35,641 nt of DNA from Gammaproteobacteria bacterium. Its GTDB lineage: Bacteria; Pseudomonadota; Gammaproteobacteria; UBA9214. The notes under the pieces were generated by a model, which worked only from the letters and a program-made list of their open reading frames with translations, made no database searches and was not told the DNA's origin. Numbering within the stretch: the first letter of the stretch is position 1; every line of letters begins with the position of its first letter. The stretch spans positions 1 to 35,641 of the forward strand of contig JAJDNX010000131.1 in assembly GCA_022340485.1 (NCBI GenBank). The letters run 5' to 3'. The position numbers and the translations under genes are program-made. Shown in pieces: positions 20,895 to 29,413 of this stretch.

Positions 20895-21266
20895 TCAACC
20901 CCTGTAACCTGACTTGAACTGCTCGTAGTGTCTGCTGAATATTTCTTCCAGCTCATCAATGACCCCGGCCGGATCCGAACCCTGCATGAGGGTAGTGGCA
21001 ACCAGCTCGGACGTAGCACCCAGCATATCGGCCTTGTTGAGCATGGGATAGCTTTTCGACAGGCGCTTCAGGGCGCCGACAACCGACTCCTGTGCCGGCC
21101 GCTCGATCAGAACGGGTTCCGCTAGCACCCTGGGTTCCTGCTTCACGGGGACACTGTGAGCCACGCTACGATCGGCAAGGAATGCGGCAAAGGCGAGCAA
21201 GGTCGCCTGATCAGCAGCATCCAGTTGCTGGAATAGCTCGGTTAACTGCTGTTGCGCTGAGGCCAT
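20895..21266 (-). CDS. Small soluble protein of unknown function, upstream of the PerM-like permease
   Basis: MASAQQQLTELFQQLDAADQATLLAFAAFLADRSVAHSVPV...AQESVVGALKRLSKSYPMLNKADMLGATSELVATTLMQGSDPAGVIDELEEIFSRHYEQFKSGYRG; stop is 4 nt from the permease start. Confidence 0.75.
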   Translation of the reverse strand: MASAQQQLTELFQQLDAADQATLLAFAAFLADRSVAHSVPVKQEPRVLAEPVLIERPAQESVVGALKRLSKSYPMLNKADMLGATSELVATTLMQGSDPAGVIDELEEIFSRHYEQFKSGYRG

Positions 21267-21355
21267 TTGAGAATTGCTAAAGTTACCAGCGGTTGACGTG
21301 CAATCCGGTTTCACGCCACATCATTCGACACCGGTTCAGGCGGAAAGTAAAGCGC

Positions 21356-22264
21356 TCAGATCTGGTCCTTGTGAGACAGACAATAGGCACGCGCAAACTC
21401 CAGCAGTTCATCCATGGCACGCTGGCGGAATTTCTGCTTCTGGTGGACAAATGAGAACGGCCGCTCCATCGGGGGATCCAGTTCCAGCGCCACGAGTGTA
21501 CCCAATTGTAACTCCTTGTGAATCGTCACCTCGGATACGATCGACACGCCCATTCCCGCCTCGACAGCACCCTTGATTGCTTCCGGACTACCCAGCTCCA
21601 TGGCGACCCGAATATCCGCCGGCTTCAAGCCTGCATCGGTCAGATACTCCTGTATCACCTCGCGCGTGCCTGAGCCTTCTTCACGAGCAATATAGTCATG
21701 GTCGAGTAACTGCCTGAGTTTAATCTGCTTGCTACCCGCAAGGGGATGCTGAGGCGGGACAATCGCCACCAGCCGGTCATGGCGACAATTTTCTACCACC
21801 AGGTTCTTGTTCAATACCGCCGATTCCACCACACCCAGATCAATATCGTTATTCTCCACCATGGACACGATGCCTTCCGAGTTCGACACCTTCAGGTGCA
21901 CGTTGACATCCGGGTACTTGTGTTTGAAGTCACCCAGCAGGGACGGCAACATGTACTCGGCGATCGTGGTACTGGCGCCAATGATCAGCACACCGCTGAT
22001 TTCCCCGGTCATGTCGCGTACTGCGTTGTCCATTTTTGCATACAGCTCGAAGATCTGGTCTGCATACTCATAGACGCGCTTGCCGGCATCGGTCAGGCTG
22101 ATGCGATTGTGGGTGCGATCAAACAGGCGCGTATTGAAATATTCCTCCAGCTGGCGCACCTGAAAGGTCACCGCAGGCTGGGTCATGTGCAGACTCTCAG
22201 CGGCCTTGGTAAAGCTCAACAGGCGAGCCACGGTATGAAAAACCTGTAATCTGCGATCAGCCAT
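21356..22264 (-). CDS. LysR-family transcriptional regulator
   Basis: MADRRLQVFHTVARLLSFTKAAESLHMTQPAVTFQVRQLEEYFNTRLFDRTHNRISLTDAG HTH plus substrate-binding domain. Confidence 0.95.
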   Translation of the reverse strand: MADRRLQVFHTVARLLSFTKAAESLHMTQPAVTFQVRQLEEYFNTRLFDRTHNRISLTDAGKRVYEYADQIFELYAKMDNAVRDMTGEISGVLIIGASTTIAEYMLPSLLGDFKHKYPDVNVHLKVSNSEGIVSMVENNDIDLGVVESAVLNKNLVVENCRHDRLVAIVPPQHPLAGSKQIKLRQLLDHDYIAREEGSGTREVIQEYLTDAGLKPADIRVAMELGSPEAIKGAVEAGMGVSIVSEVTIHKELQLGTLVALELDPPMERPFSFVHQKQKFRQRAMDELLEFARAYCLSHKDQI

Positions 22265-22306
22265 AATTTCCTGCCAGTAATCCCGGTTACGGGAGTAGGG
22301 TTATTT

Positions 22307-22330
22307 TATAAATTGTGGCGACTATAAATT
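22307..22330. promoter_or_regulatory. Direct repeat TATAAATT-N8-TATAAATT upstream of lysR
   Basis: TATAAATT at 22307-22314 and 22323-22330 with a 16-bp period, about 45 bp upstream of the lysR ATG; candidate promoter/operator. Confidence 0.35.
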
Positions 22331-22392
22331 AATTTTGGGGAAGACTCCATCCGCCCTGACTGTGTTTATGATGATTCATCGATCCCCGCCCT

Positions 22393-22566
22393 CTAGTCAA
22401 GCACAGAAGAATCCAGCAGGACCTGTTTAACAAATTGAATTTCCTGTCTATTTATATCTTCTGCCGCCACCTCAAGCGGGGCTCCTAGCTGTCTACCAAT
22501 GGTGTCCGCGAGGGATAGACGACTGCAATTGCCCCGCGACTGCACTATCATCTGCCCGTCCCGCAT
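22393..22566 (-). CDS. Putative small ORF, 57 aa, unknown function
   Basis: Below the 60-aa cut-off of the supplied track; manual translation of the reverse strand gives MRDGQMIVQSRGNCSRLSLADTIGRQLGAPLEVAAEDINRQEIQFVKQVLLDSSVLD*. Protein-like composition, fills an otherwise empty gap; no clear Shine-Dalgarno at proper spacing. Confidence 0.35.
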   Translation of the reverse strand: MRDGQMIVQSRGNCSRLSLADTIGRQLGAPLEVAAEDINRQEIQFVKQVLLDSSVLD

Positions 22567-22590
22567 CCTTGTGAGTACAGGAGAATCCTA

Positions 22591-23376
22591 ATGCCCCCAG
22601 TAGCCATCCTGCCAGCCATCCTGCTTTGCCTGCTTGCTGTTGGCGCACAAGCGGAAACAGCAGAAGAAAAAGGCCTCGCCATTGCCATGGAGGCCGACCG
22701 CCGGGATAGTGGCTTCATCGATTACAGCAATCGCGTGGAAATGATACTGCGTAACAAACAGGGACAGGAAAGCACCCGCCTGATACGTTCAAAAACCCTG
22801 GAGGTAGAGGGTGACGGCGACAAGAGCCTGACAATTTTCGATGAACCCAATGACGTCAAGGGCACCGCCCTGTTGAGCTTCACCCACAAGGTAGGCCCGG
22901 ACGACCAGTGGCTCTACCTGCCGGCTCTGAAACGCGTCAAGCGCATCTCCTCTGACAACAAGTCCGGTCCCTTCATGGGTAGTGAATTCGCCTATGAAGA
23001 TATCAGTTCGCAGGAGGTTGAAAAGTACACCTACAAGTTTTTGCGCGATGACACCTACGATGGCATGGAGGTGTTTGTATTCGAACGCTATCCGGTTGAC
23101 AAGAAATCCGGCTACACCCGCCAGGTTGTCTGGCTGGACAAGGAACACTACAAGGAACGCAAGGTTGAATTTTATGATCGCAAAGACACCCTGCTAAAGA
23201 CCTTGTTGCTGACTGATTACCACCAGTACCTGGACCGATTCTGGCGTGCCCACCAGATGGACATGGAAAATCACCAGACCGGGAAAAGCACCCGGTTGAT
23301 TCAGTCCAACTTCCAGTATCAAACCGGACTGAGTGATCGCGACTTCGATACCAACTCGCTGAAACGCGCACGCTAG
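22591..23376 (+). CDS. Outer membrane lipoprotein-sorting (LolA-like) protein
   Basis: Signal peptide then GLAIAMEADRRDSGFIDYSNRVEMILRNKQGQESTRLIRSKTLEVEGDGDKSLTIFDEPNDVKGTALLSFTHKVGPDDQWLYLPALKRVKRISSDNKSGPFMGSEFAYEDIS; typical of the LolA-like family usually encoded with RND/MMPL exporters. Confidence 0.85.
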   Translation: MPPVAILPAILLCLLAVGAQAETAEEKGLAIAMEADRRDSGFIDYSNRVEMILRNKQGQESTRLIRSKTLEVEGDGDKSLTIFDEPNDVKGTALLSFTHKVGPDDQWLYLPALKRVKRISSDNKSGPFMGSEFAYEDISSQEVEKYTYKFLRDDTYDGMEVFVFERYPVDKKSGYTRQVVWLDKEHYKERKVEFYDRKDTLLKTLLLTDYHQYLDRFWRAHQMDMENHQTGKSTRLIQSNFQYQTGLSDRDFDTNSLKRAR

Positions 23377-23387
23377 GAACAGGCGTT

Positions 23388-24623
23388 TTGAAACAACGGC
23401 TCCTTGCGATTATTGGACTGTTCACACTGGTCAACGTATACGCCGGCGACTGGCGGGGTTATGTTGAGTTCGAGGGCAGCGCCTTTTTCGAGAACCCGGC
23501 CTTTGCGGAACAGAGTAACAGCGACCTGTCGATTGCCGCTCAGCCCGAGTACCTACAGGAATGGAACAACGGGAATGACATCTTCACCTTCACGCCCTTC
23601 TACCGCATAGACCAGCGCGATAACAACCGCACCCATGGTGACCTGCGAGAACTCTCCTGGATACATGCCGCAGACGACTGGGAGCTGCTGGCCGGGGTGG
23701 GCAAGGTATTCTGGGGGGTGACCGAAGCCGTGCACCTGGTCGACATCGTCAACCAGACCGACCTGGTAGAAAGCCTGGATGGCGAGGAAAAACTCGGCCA
23801 GCCAATGATCGATCTCAGCCTGATCCGGGACTGGGGGGTAGTCGACCTGTTTGTGCTGCCCTGGTTCAGAGAGCGTACCTTTCCCTCGGAAGACGGACGA
23901 CCACGCTTTGCCATTCCCATCGATACGCATGATCCGATCTACGAGTCATCGGCAGAGCAGCACCATGTTGACTTCGCTGCGCGCTGGTCCAACAGCATCG
24001 GTGAATGGGATATTGGCCTGTCGTACTTTTACGGCACCAGCCGGGAACCGCGCTTTGTGATCCTGCCCTCTGCCATCGATCCCGTGGATGGCACGGTCAG
24101 CGAGGCCACCCCACTGTATGAAATCATCAACCAGATCAGTATTGATCTGCAGGCCATCTACGGCAGCTGGCTCTGGAAGCTGGAGGCCTATAACCGCGGC
24201 GGACAGGGTGACCGCTTCGCAGCGGCTGCCGGCGGGTTTGAATATACCTTCGTGGGCGTACACGAGTCCGCCATTGATGTCGGTGTCATCGCAGAGTATC
24301 TGTATGACGGACGTGATGATGAAATCGGATCCATCGTTGTTACACCCGGCACCCCCTTCTCAACCAGTCCCTTCCAGAACGACCTGGTACTGGGAACGCG
24401 ACTTACCTTCAACGACATGCAAAGCACCGAGCTGCTTGCGGTCGCAATCATCGATCTCGAAGGCAACGGCCAGACCTTTTCCCTGGAAGCCAGCCGTCGT
24501 ATTGGCAATGACTGGGTCCTGGCACTCGAGGGGAATGCCTTTAGCCATATCTCCGACGATACCTCGCTGGCCAGCTTCAAAAAAGACAGCAACATACGAT
24601 TGATGATGACGCGTTACTTCTAG
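23388..24623 (+). CDS. Predicted outer-membrane beta-barrel protein (DUF1302/alginate-export-like)
   Basis: TTG start, signal-peptide-like N-terminus MKQRLLAIIGLFTLVNVYA, many alternating amphipathic strands, terminal aromatic (NIRLMMTRYF). Immediately follows the LolA-like gene. Confidence 0.7.
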   Translation: MKQRLLAIIGLFTLVNVYAGDWRGYVEFEGSAFFENPAFAEQSNSDLSIAAQPEYLQEWNNGNDIFTFTPFYRIDQRDNNRTHGDLRELSWIHAADDWELLAGVGKVFWGVTEAVHLVDIVNQTDLVESLDGEEKLGQPMIDLSLIRDWGVVDLFVLPWFRERTFPSEDGRPRFAIPIDTHDPIYESSAEQHHVDFAARWSNSIGEWDIGLSYFYGTSREPRFVILPSAIDPVDGTVSEATPLYEIINQISIDLQAIYGSWLWKLEAYNRGGQGDRFAAAAGGFEYTFVGVHESAIDVGVIAEYLYDGRDDEIGSIVVTPGTPFSTSPFQNDLVLGTRLTFNDMQSTELLAVAIIDLEGNGQTFSLEASRRIGNDWVLALEGNAFSHISDDTSLASFKKDSNIRLMMTRYF

Positions 24624-24670
24624 AGTATTTTCCAGGGAATGTGCCGGATTTAGAGAAAACAGCTCCAACT

Positions 24671-24720
24671 CCACGGAAGAACGGGAAAAGATTTCACATG
24701 TGGCTTTCAGTATTCCGTGG
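24671..24720. repeat. Second copy of CACGGAA palindromic repeat
   Basis: CCACGGAA (24671-24678) ... TTCCGTGG (24713-24720), perfect 8-bp terminal inverted repeat. Confidence 0.5.
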
Positions 24721-24791
24721 ATTCCATCGCCAAGATTTTATCAACAGGTACAAAGTGCCAGGCGATTGCGCGCCACCTACATGCCGGCTGT

Positions 24792-25547
24792 TCACGGCAC
24801 CACGAAGCTAGTAACGATTGCCTTGTCAGCGAGATCGGCCGTGCGCATCGCCACAGCGAGCAGATGCTCCGTCGTAGGCTTCATGAGTGCGAACTGCCAG
24901 CTGGACATTGCGTCACCGGACGGGGCATCAATGTCGATCGTCCATTGCCCATTGCTTTCCCGCAGAAAGCGGTAGTTTCTTTTCGAGTGGGCAATGCCCA
25001 CACCCAGCGCCTTGCAGTAGGCCTCACGCAGGGTCCAGTAGCTAAAAAACCCTTCCAGCAAGGCTTCCCCAGCCAGGCCCTTCAGCGCCTGCTGCTCACT
25101 GGCGGCAAACAGCTTTTCTGCAACCCCGGTAAGATTTCCACGTGCAGATACCTTCTCAGCATCAATGCCACAATCCAGCTGAAGCGTCACGATACAGGCC
25201 ACCAGTCCGGCCGTGTGCGTCAGATTGAACCGTAGTGACGGCGCGATATCCGGCCCGGATATTTCAGGCCGTCCGTAGGCATTGCTACTGAACTGCCAAC
25301 TCGCGGGACCAACGTCAACGTAGGCCGACAGCGCGCTGCGCACCAGGGCATGCGAAACCAGATAGCGGTGCCGGTCCTCGTCGAAACGAAACTGTTGGTA
25401 TCGCTCTATTTCCCGGACTGAAAGAAGCGACAGGTATTCCTGTAATTGATCCGCAGCCGTTATCTCTTCCGGCCTGGTCAGCCAAATATGTGCCTCTTGC
25501 TCCAATCGTTGCAGCAAGTGCGGTTTGTCAGTGGGAAAGGTGTTCAT
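24792..25547 (-). CDS. 4'-phosphopantetheinyl transferase (Sfp type)
   Basis: RFNLTHTAGLVACIVTLQLDCGIDAEKV and FFSYWTLREAYCKALGVGI motifs (GxDxE and WxxKEAxxK-like). Confidence 0.92.
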   Translation of the reverse strand: MNTFPTDKPHLLQRLEQEAHIWLTRPEEITAADQLQEYLSLLSVREIERYQQFRFDEDRHRYLVSHALVRSALSAYVDVGPASWQFSSNAYGRPEISGPDIAPSLRFNLTHTAGLVACIVTLQLDCGIDAEKVSARGNLTGVAEKLFAASEQQALKGLAGEALLEGFFSYWTLREAYCKALGVGIAHSKRNYRFLRESNGQWTIDIDAPSGDAMSSWQFALMKPTTEHLLAVAMRTADLADKAIVTSFVVP

Positions 25548-25716
25548 GAATGTGACATTGTCGCTCACTTGAGCCAGGTCAGGGTAGCAAAAGGACACCA
25601 GCAATGGCTGGAAATGCATGCAACCGGAGACCTATCCGGCATTTTCCTGAATGCGACATCATGGCGCACGTCGAACCATGGTTGCTGTAAGCCTGCCGCC
25701 ATAGCATGATGGGTAC

Positions 25717-26991
25717 ATGAATGGCATGCCGGTAGAGTCCCAGGATGAAGTGGCGCGCAGGGTCCTGCGGCGACTGCTGCTGTTGCGCAATATCACGGTG
25801 CTGGGTGCCAGTGCAGGTATTTTCATAGCAAGCCACTTCTTTCATGTCGGGCTATCAATGGAGCCCCTGATGATCACCCTCTCCCTGCTGCTGGGGCTGA
25901 ACCTGCTGACCTGGTTGCGACTCAAGTCCGTGTTTGTGATCAGCAATACCGAGATCTTCCTGCAGATGTTGCTGGATATCGCAGGCTTTACCAGCTTGTT
26001 TTATTTTACCGGTGGCGCCGCCAATCCCTTCATCTGGTTCTACCTGCTGCCGCTGATCATTGCCGCGACCATCCTGCCGCGGGCTTACACATGGTTCATG
26101 GCAACCCTGACGATCGCCTGTTATTCCGGTCTGTTTTTTTATCACGTACCCCTGCCTCACCAGAGCATGCATCATGACGGCGATTTCCAGGTGCATGTCT
26201 TCGGTATGTGGCTGGGCTTCGTCATAAGCGCCGGATTTGTCGCGGTCATCATCGTGGGCATGGCACACAACCTGCGCGAACGCGACCGGAAACTGGCAGA
26301 TGCCCGCGAACAGGTATTGAAGAACGAGCGCCTCGTGGCCTTGGGGACACTGGCCGCCGGCGCCGCACATGAACTGGGTACGCCACTGGGGACCATGGCC
26401 ATACTGATTGCAGAACTGCAAAGGGAGCATGGCGATAACTCACACAGCGGATTACATAGAAAACTCGACATCCTGAGTAAACAGATCAATCGCTGCAAGG
26501 AAGCGTTGTCTGTGTTGTCGGCAACGGCCGGTGCCGGACGCGCAGAATCCGGTCACCGCATGCCGGTCGCGGCCTATCTGGATGGAGTAATCCATGAATG
26601 GCGCACACAACATACGGAGGCAAGGCTTGTCTCCCGTATCGAGACAGGACCGGACCACGATATCATCGCCGAGCGCAGCCTCTCACAGGCATTGATCAAT
26701 GTACTGAATAATGCGGCTGACGCCTCGCCCGACGACGTACGCATTGACGCCAAGTGGACCGCGACCACACTGTCGCTCGAAATCTCGGATAACGGGCCCG
26801 GACTGAGCGCCGACATCCATGAGCAGCTTGGCAAGACTCCCGTGACCACCAAGACCGGGGGGCTGGGTGTAGGCCTGTTTCTGGCACATGCTACCCTGCA
26901 GCGGCTGGGCGGCAATCTGGCGATTGAAAACAGGGATCAGGGGGGTACCATAGTACGGATTACAATCCCCTTGCTCACGGATCAAGTGTAA
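25717..26991 (+). CDS. RegB/PrrB-type redox sensor histidine kinase
   Basis: Six-TM-like N-terminus with GGAANPFIWFYLLPLII (RegB quinone-site-like GGxxNPF), H-box LVALGTLAAGAAHELGTPLGTMAIL, QINRCKEALS cysteine, ATPase motifs (NVLNNAADAS, DNGPGL, TTKTGGLGVGLFLA). Confidence 0.9.
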   Translation: MNGMPVESQDEVARRVLRRLLLLRNITVLGASAGIFIASHFFHVGLSMEPLMITLSLLLGLNLLTWLRLKSVFVISNTEIFLQMLLDIAGFTSLFYFTGGAANPFIWFYLLPLIIAATILPRAYTWFMATLTIACYSGLFFYHVPLPHQSMHHDGDFQVHVFGMWLGFVISAGFVAVIIVGMAHNLRERDRKLADAREQVLKNERLVALGTLAAGAAHELGTPLGTMAILIAELQREHGDNSHSGLHRKLDILSKQINRCKEALSVLSATAGAGRAESGHRMPVAAYLDGVIHEWRTQHTEARLVSRIETGPDHDIIAERSLSQALINVLNNAADASPDDVRIDAKWTATTLSLEISDNGPGLSADIHEQLGKTPVTTKTGGLGVGLFLAHATLQRLGGNLAIENRDQGGTIVRITIPLLTDQV

Positions 26992-27069
26992 TCATCCTGG
27001 GATGATTCCATCCTTCCTGCCGGCGCACAGCAGAGGGCATGAATAACTTCAATAGCTTGAAAAAGGCAT

Positions 27070-27624
27070 ATGCACAAGACAGAAACAAGCAGTGAAAGCC
27101 CGGCACTGCTGCTGGTCGATGACGACGAGATCTACTGTGAAGTACTGAGTGATGCCCTGACGAAACGCAACTATGCTGTTTCCATCGCACACAATCTCAG
27201 CGATGCACTGCAACTTGCTGAATGCATGGAGCCGGAATATGCGGTTGTCGACCTGCGCATTGGTAGCGAGTCCGGCCTGGAACTGGTGAAACAACTGGCG
27301 GAACTCGATGAAAACACCCGCATCGTCATATTAACGGGTTATGCCAGCGTGGCCACGGCGGTGGAGTCCATCAAGCTGGGGGCAATCCACTACCTCACCA
27401 AGCCGGCAACTGCCGATGAAATCGTTGCCGCGCTGCACCGCGATGAAGGCGACCCCTCGGTCAGCCCCGCAGAACAACCGCTATCCGTAAAACGACTAGA
27501 GTGGGAACACCTGCAGAAAGTCCTTGCCGAGCATGATGGCAATATCTCGGCCGCCGCACGCGCCTTGAAAATGCATCGTCGCACCCTGCAACGCAAACTC
27601 GCCAAGCGACCGGTCAAGGAGTAA
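27070..27624 (+). CDS. RegA/PrrA-type response regulator (receiver + Fis-like HTH)
   Basis: LLVDDDEIYCEVLSDAL...YAVVDLRIGSESGLELVKQL...YLTKPATADEIVAAL...LAEHDGNISAAARALKMHRRTLQRKLAKRPV. Confidence 0.93.
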   Translation: MHKTETSSESPALLLVDDDEIYCEVLSDALTKRNYAVSIAHNLSDALQLAECMEPEYAVVDLRIGSESGLELVKQLAELDENTRIVILTGYASVATAVESIKLGAIHYLTKPATADEIVAALHRDEGDPSVSPAEQPLSVKRLEWEHLQKVLAEHDGNISAAARALKMHRRTLQRKLAKRPVKE

Positions 27625-27627
27625 AAA

Positions 27628-27652
27628 AAAGGCCATCAGTTGATGGCCTTTG
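27628..27652. terminator. Rho-independent terminator between regA-like and fadL-like genes (convergent)
   Basis: AAAGGCCATCA-GT-TGATGGCCTTT hairpin, flanked by A/T tracts on both strands. Confidence 0.8.
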
Positions 27653-27672
27653 TTGTGTTGCTTGAGTCAAGC

Positions 27673-29148
27673 TCAGAACTTGTAGGAGTAACTGAGATCA
27701 ACCAGGTTCTGAAACATCTTGATCTCACCCGGCATACCAAAGGCGGTCTGATCCGAAGTGACCTTTTCTTCGAAGGCGTGCATGTAGGCAAAGTTCCACT
27801 CGCTGCGATCACTCGACCGGTAGGTGAAACCCACGGTGGCATGATTTCGGGGAGTTGCCGGTGCCAGGATATTGAAGAGCAGCTGGTCATCCGGGATCGG
27901 CTGGTCATTGTAGGAATAGCCAGCACGGAAGTTCCACTCCCTGTTGTAACGATAATCCACAGCAACCCGGTACACATTGATATTTTCCCAGCCGAACCCT
28001 AGGCCATCATCCGTACCCAGCAGGCCGCCCCCGGGAGGGATGCTCGGCCCGACGCCTGGCACAAAAACCGGGCCTGAATTGGAAATGGACTTTACGCCTT
28101 CATAGTAAATACGCTGAAAATCAAAGGACAGACTGAGATCCGTCGTAGGTTTATAGGTCAGGCCGACTGTAAAATTGGCCGGGATATCGAATTTTCCATC
28201 CTCGGCAAACAGCTCGTCATAGTCGTCAAACTCGGTCATGTAGACCTTACTGGCAACCGCTGCACCCAATGTCAGCTTGGGATGCACCTCGCCAATCCAT
28301 CCGACACGCACGCCGGCACCGTACGCCCAGTCGTGACCGTTGTTGGTCAAGCCATCGGAAGGCGTCGCACTATAGGCACCACCGGTCGCCGCACAGCTGG
28401 CAGCACCGGCCGGGGCTGACTGGCCTGTTTGAGTAAAACACTGGAAATTACCGAGTCCGTAGGCACTGAACCGCTGAATACCGATCAACAAGGAAGCGCC
28501 TAATGTATGCTTCTCATGGACCTTGAAAGTTAAGGTCGGTGCGATAACGCCCTGCGCCAAATCGACACCCAGTGTATCGACATCGGTAAGCGGCACCCCA
28601 AAGTCTTTTACCGAAGTTCCCTCCGGGACAAAAGCGGCAGCAGCCGGACCCGGAGGCACGGGAGCCGGTGCAGGTGGCGAAGGAATTCCCTGGGCATAGG
28701 CTCCCACGACCGCTGCTGTCTCGTCATAGATATTCCGGTCATAGGTGGTGTTCATCCCGCCATTACCGTACATGCTGATACCCCAAGTCAGCCTGTCGTT
28801 TATCCTGCTGGTATAACCGAGGCTTGGCACAAAAAACAGGTTGCGACGACTCTTGTCTTCGACATCGAAGTTCGCACCCAAAGCCGACGTTTCCAGTTTA
28901 CCGCTGCGATCACCGGGACTGAAGAAAGAGATACCCGCATCCACACGCTCTCCAACCAGACCCATACCGGCGGGATTAACGGATGCGGCAAGTGAATCCT
29001 GCGGGTTGGACGCAATGGCGCCGGCCATACCCATCGATTTGGCACCGTAACCCAGCTGGAAATATCCGGTGGTTGCCGATGCCGTGGTGGTGACTGCCAG
29101 TGTAGAAAGGATGGACGCCATACTCAGCCAGACAGATGCTCTTTTCAT
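27673..29148 (-). CDS. OmpP1/FadL/TodX-family outer membrane transporter
   Basis: MKRASVWLSMASILSTLAVTTTASATTGYFQLGYGAKSMGMAGAIASNPQDSLAASVNPAGMGLVGERVDAGISFFSP... and C-terminal NFAYMHAFEEKV...LVDLSYSYKF. Confidence 0.9.
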   Translation of the reverse strand: MKRASVWLSMASILSTLAVTTTASATTGYFQLGYGAKSMGMAGAIASNPQDSLAASVNPAGMGLVGERVDAGISFFSPGDRSGKLETSALGANFDVEDKSRRNLFFVPSLGYTSRINDRLTWGISMYGNGGMNTTYDRNIYDETAAVVGAYAQGIPSPPAPAPVPPGPAAAAFVPEGTSVKDFGVPLTDVDTLGVDLAQGVIAPTLTFKVHEKHTLGASLLIGIQRFSAYGLGNFQCFTQTGQSAPAGAASCAATGGAYSATPSDGLTNNGHDWAYGAGVRVGWIGEVHPKLTLGAAVASKVYMTEFDDYDELFAEDGKFDIPANFTVGLTYKPTTDLSLSFDFQRIYYEGVKSISNSGPVFVPGVGPSIPPGGGLLGTDDGLGFGWENINVYRVAVDYRYNREWNFRAGYSYNDQPIPDDQLLFNILAPATPRNHATVGFTYRSSDRSEWNFAYMHAFEEKVTSDQTAFGMPGEIKMFQNLVDLSYSYKF

Positions 29149-29263
29149 ATCATTACCCCTCGTTTTGATATCAGGCCTTGGCGTCATCGTGCCTTTGTGG
29201 TTGTTTTTTTACAACATGAAAGTCGCCACTGGAGGCAACTGTGACAAAGGGTTAGACAAATGT

Positions 29264-29277
29264 CAACACAAGTGTTG
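29264..29277. promoter_or_regulatory. Inverted repeat CAACAC-AA-GTGTTG in the divergent fadL/fadL intergenic region
   Basis: Perfect 6-bp arms, 2-nt spacer, between divergently oriented FadL-family genes; candidate operator. Confidence 0.35.
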
Positions 29278-29413
29278 TTTCTATGTCGCAGGTAAAGTAG
29301 TGTATACCCCACAGTCCGGGGGGATGCTTTTCAGATAACTTCAGAGAAAGTTACTAATGGCGACAACATCGGCATCCCGCCCGAATGCTACCCAACCAAA
29401 CGAGGAGATGACC

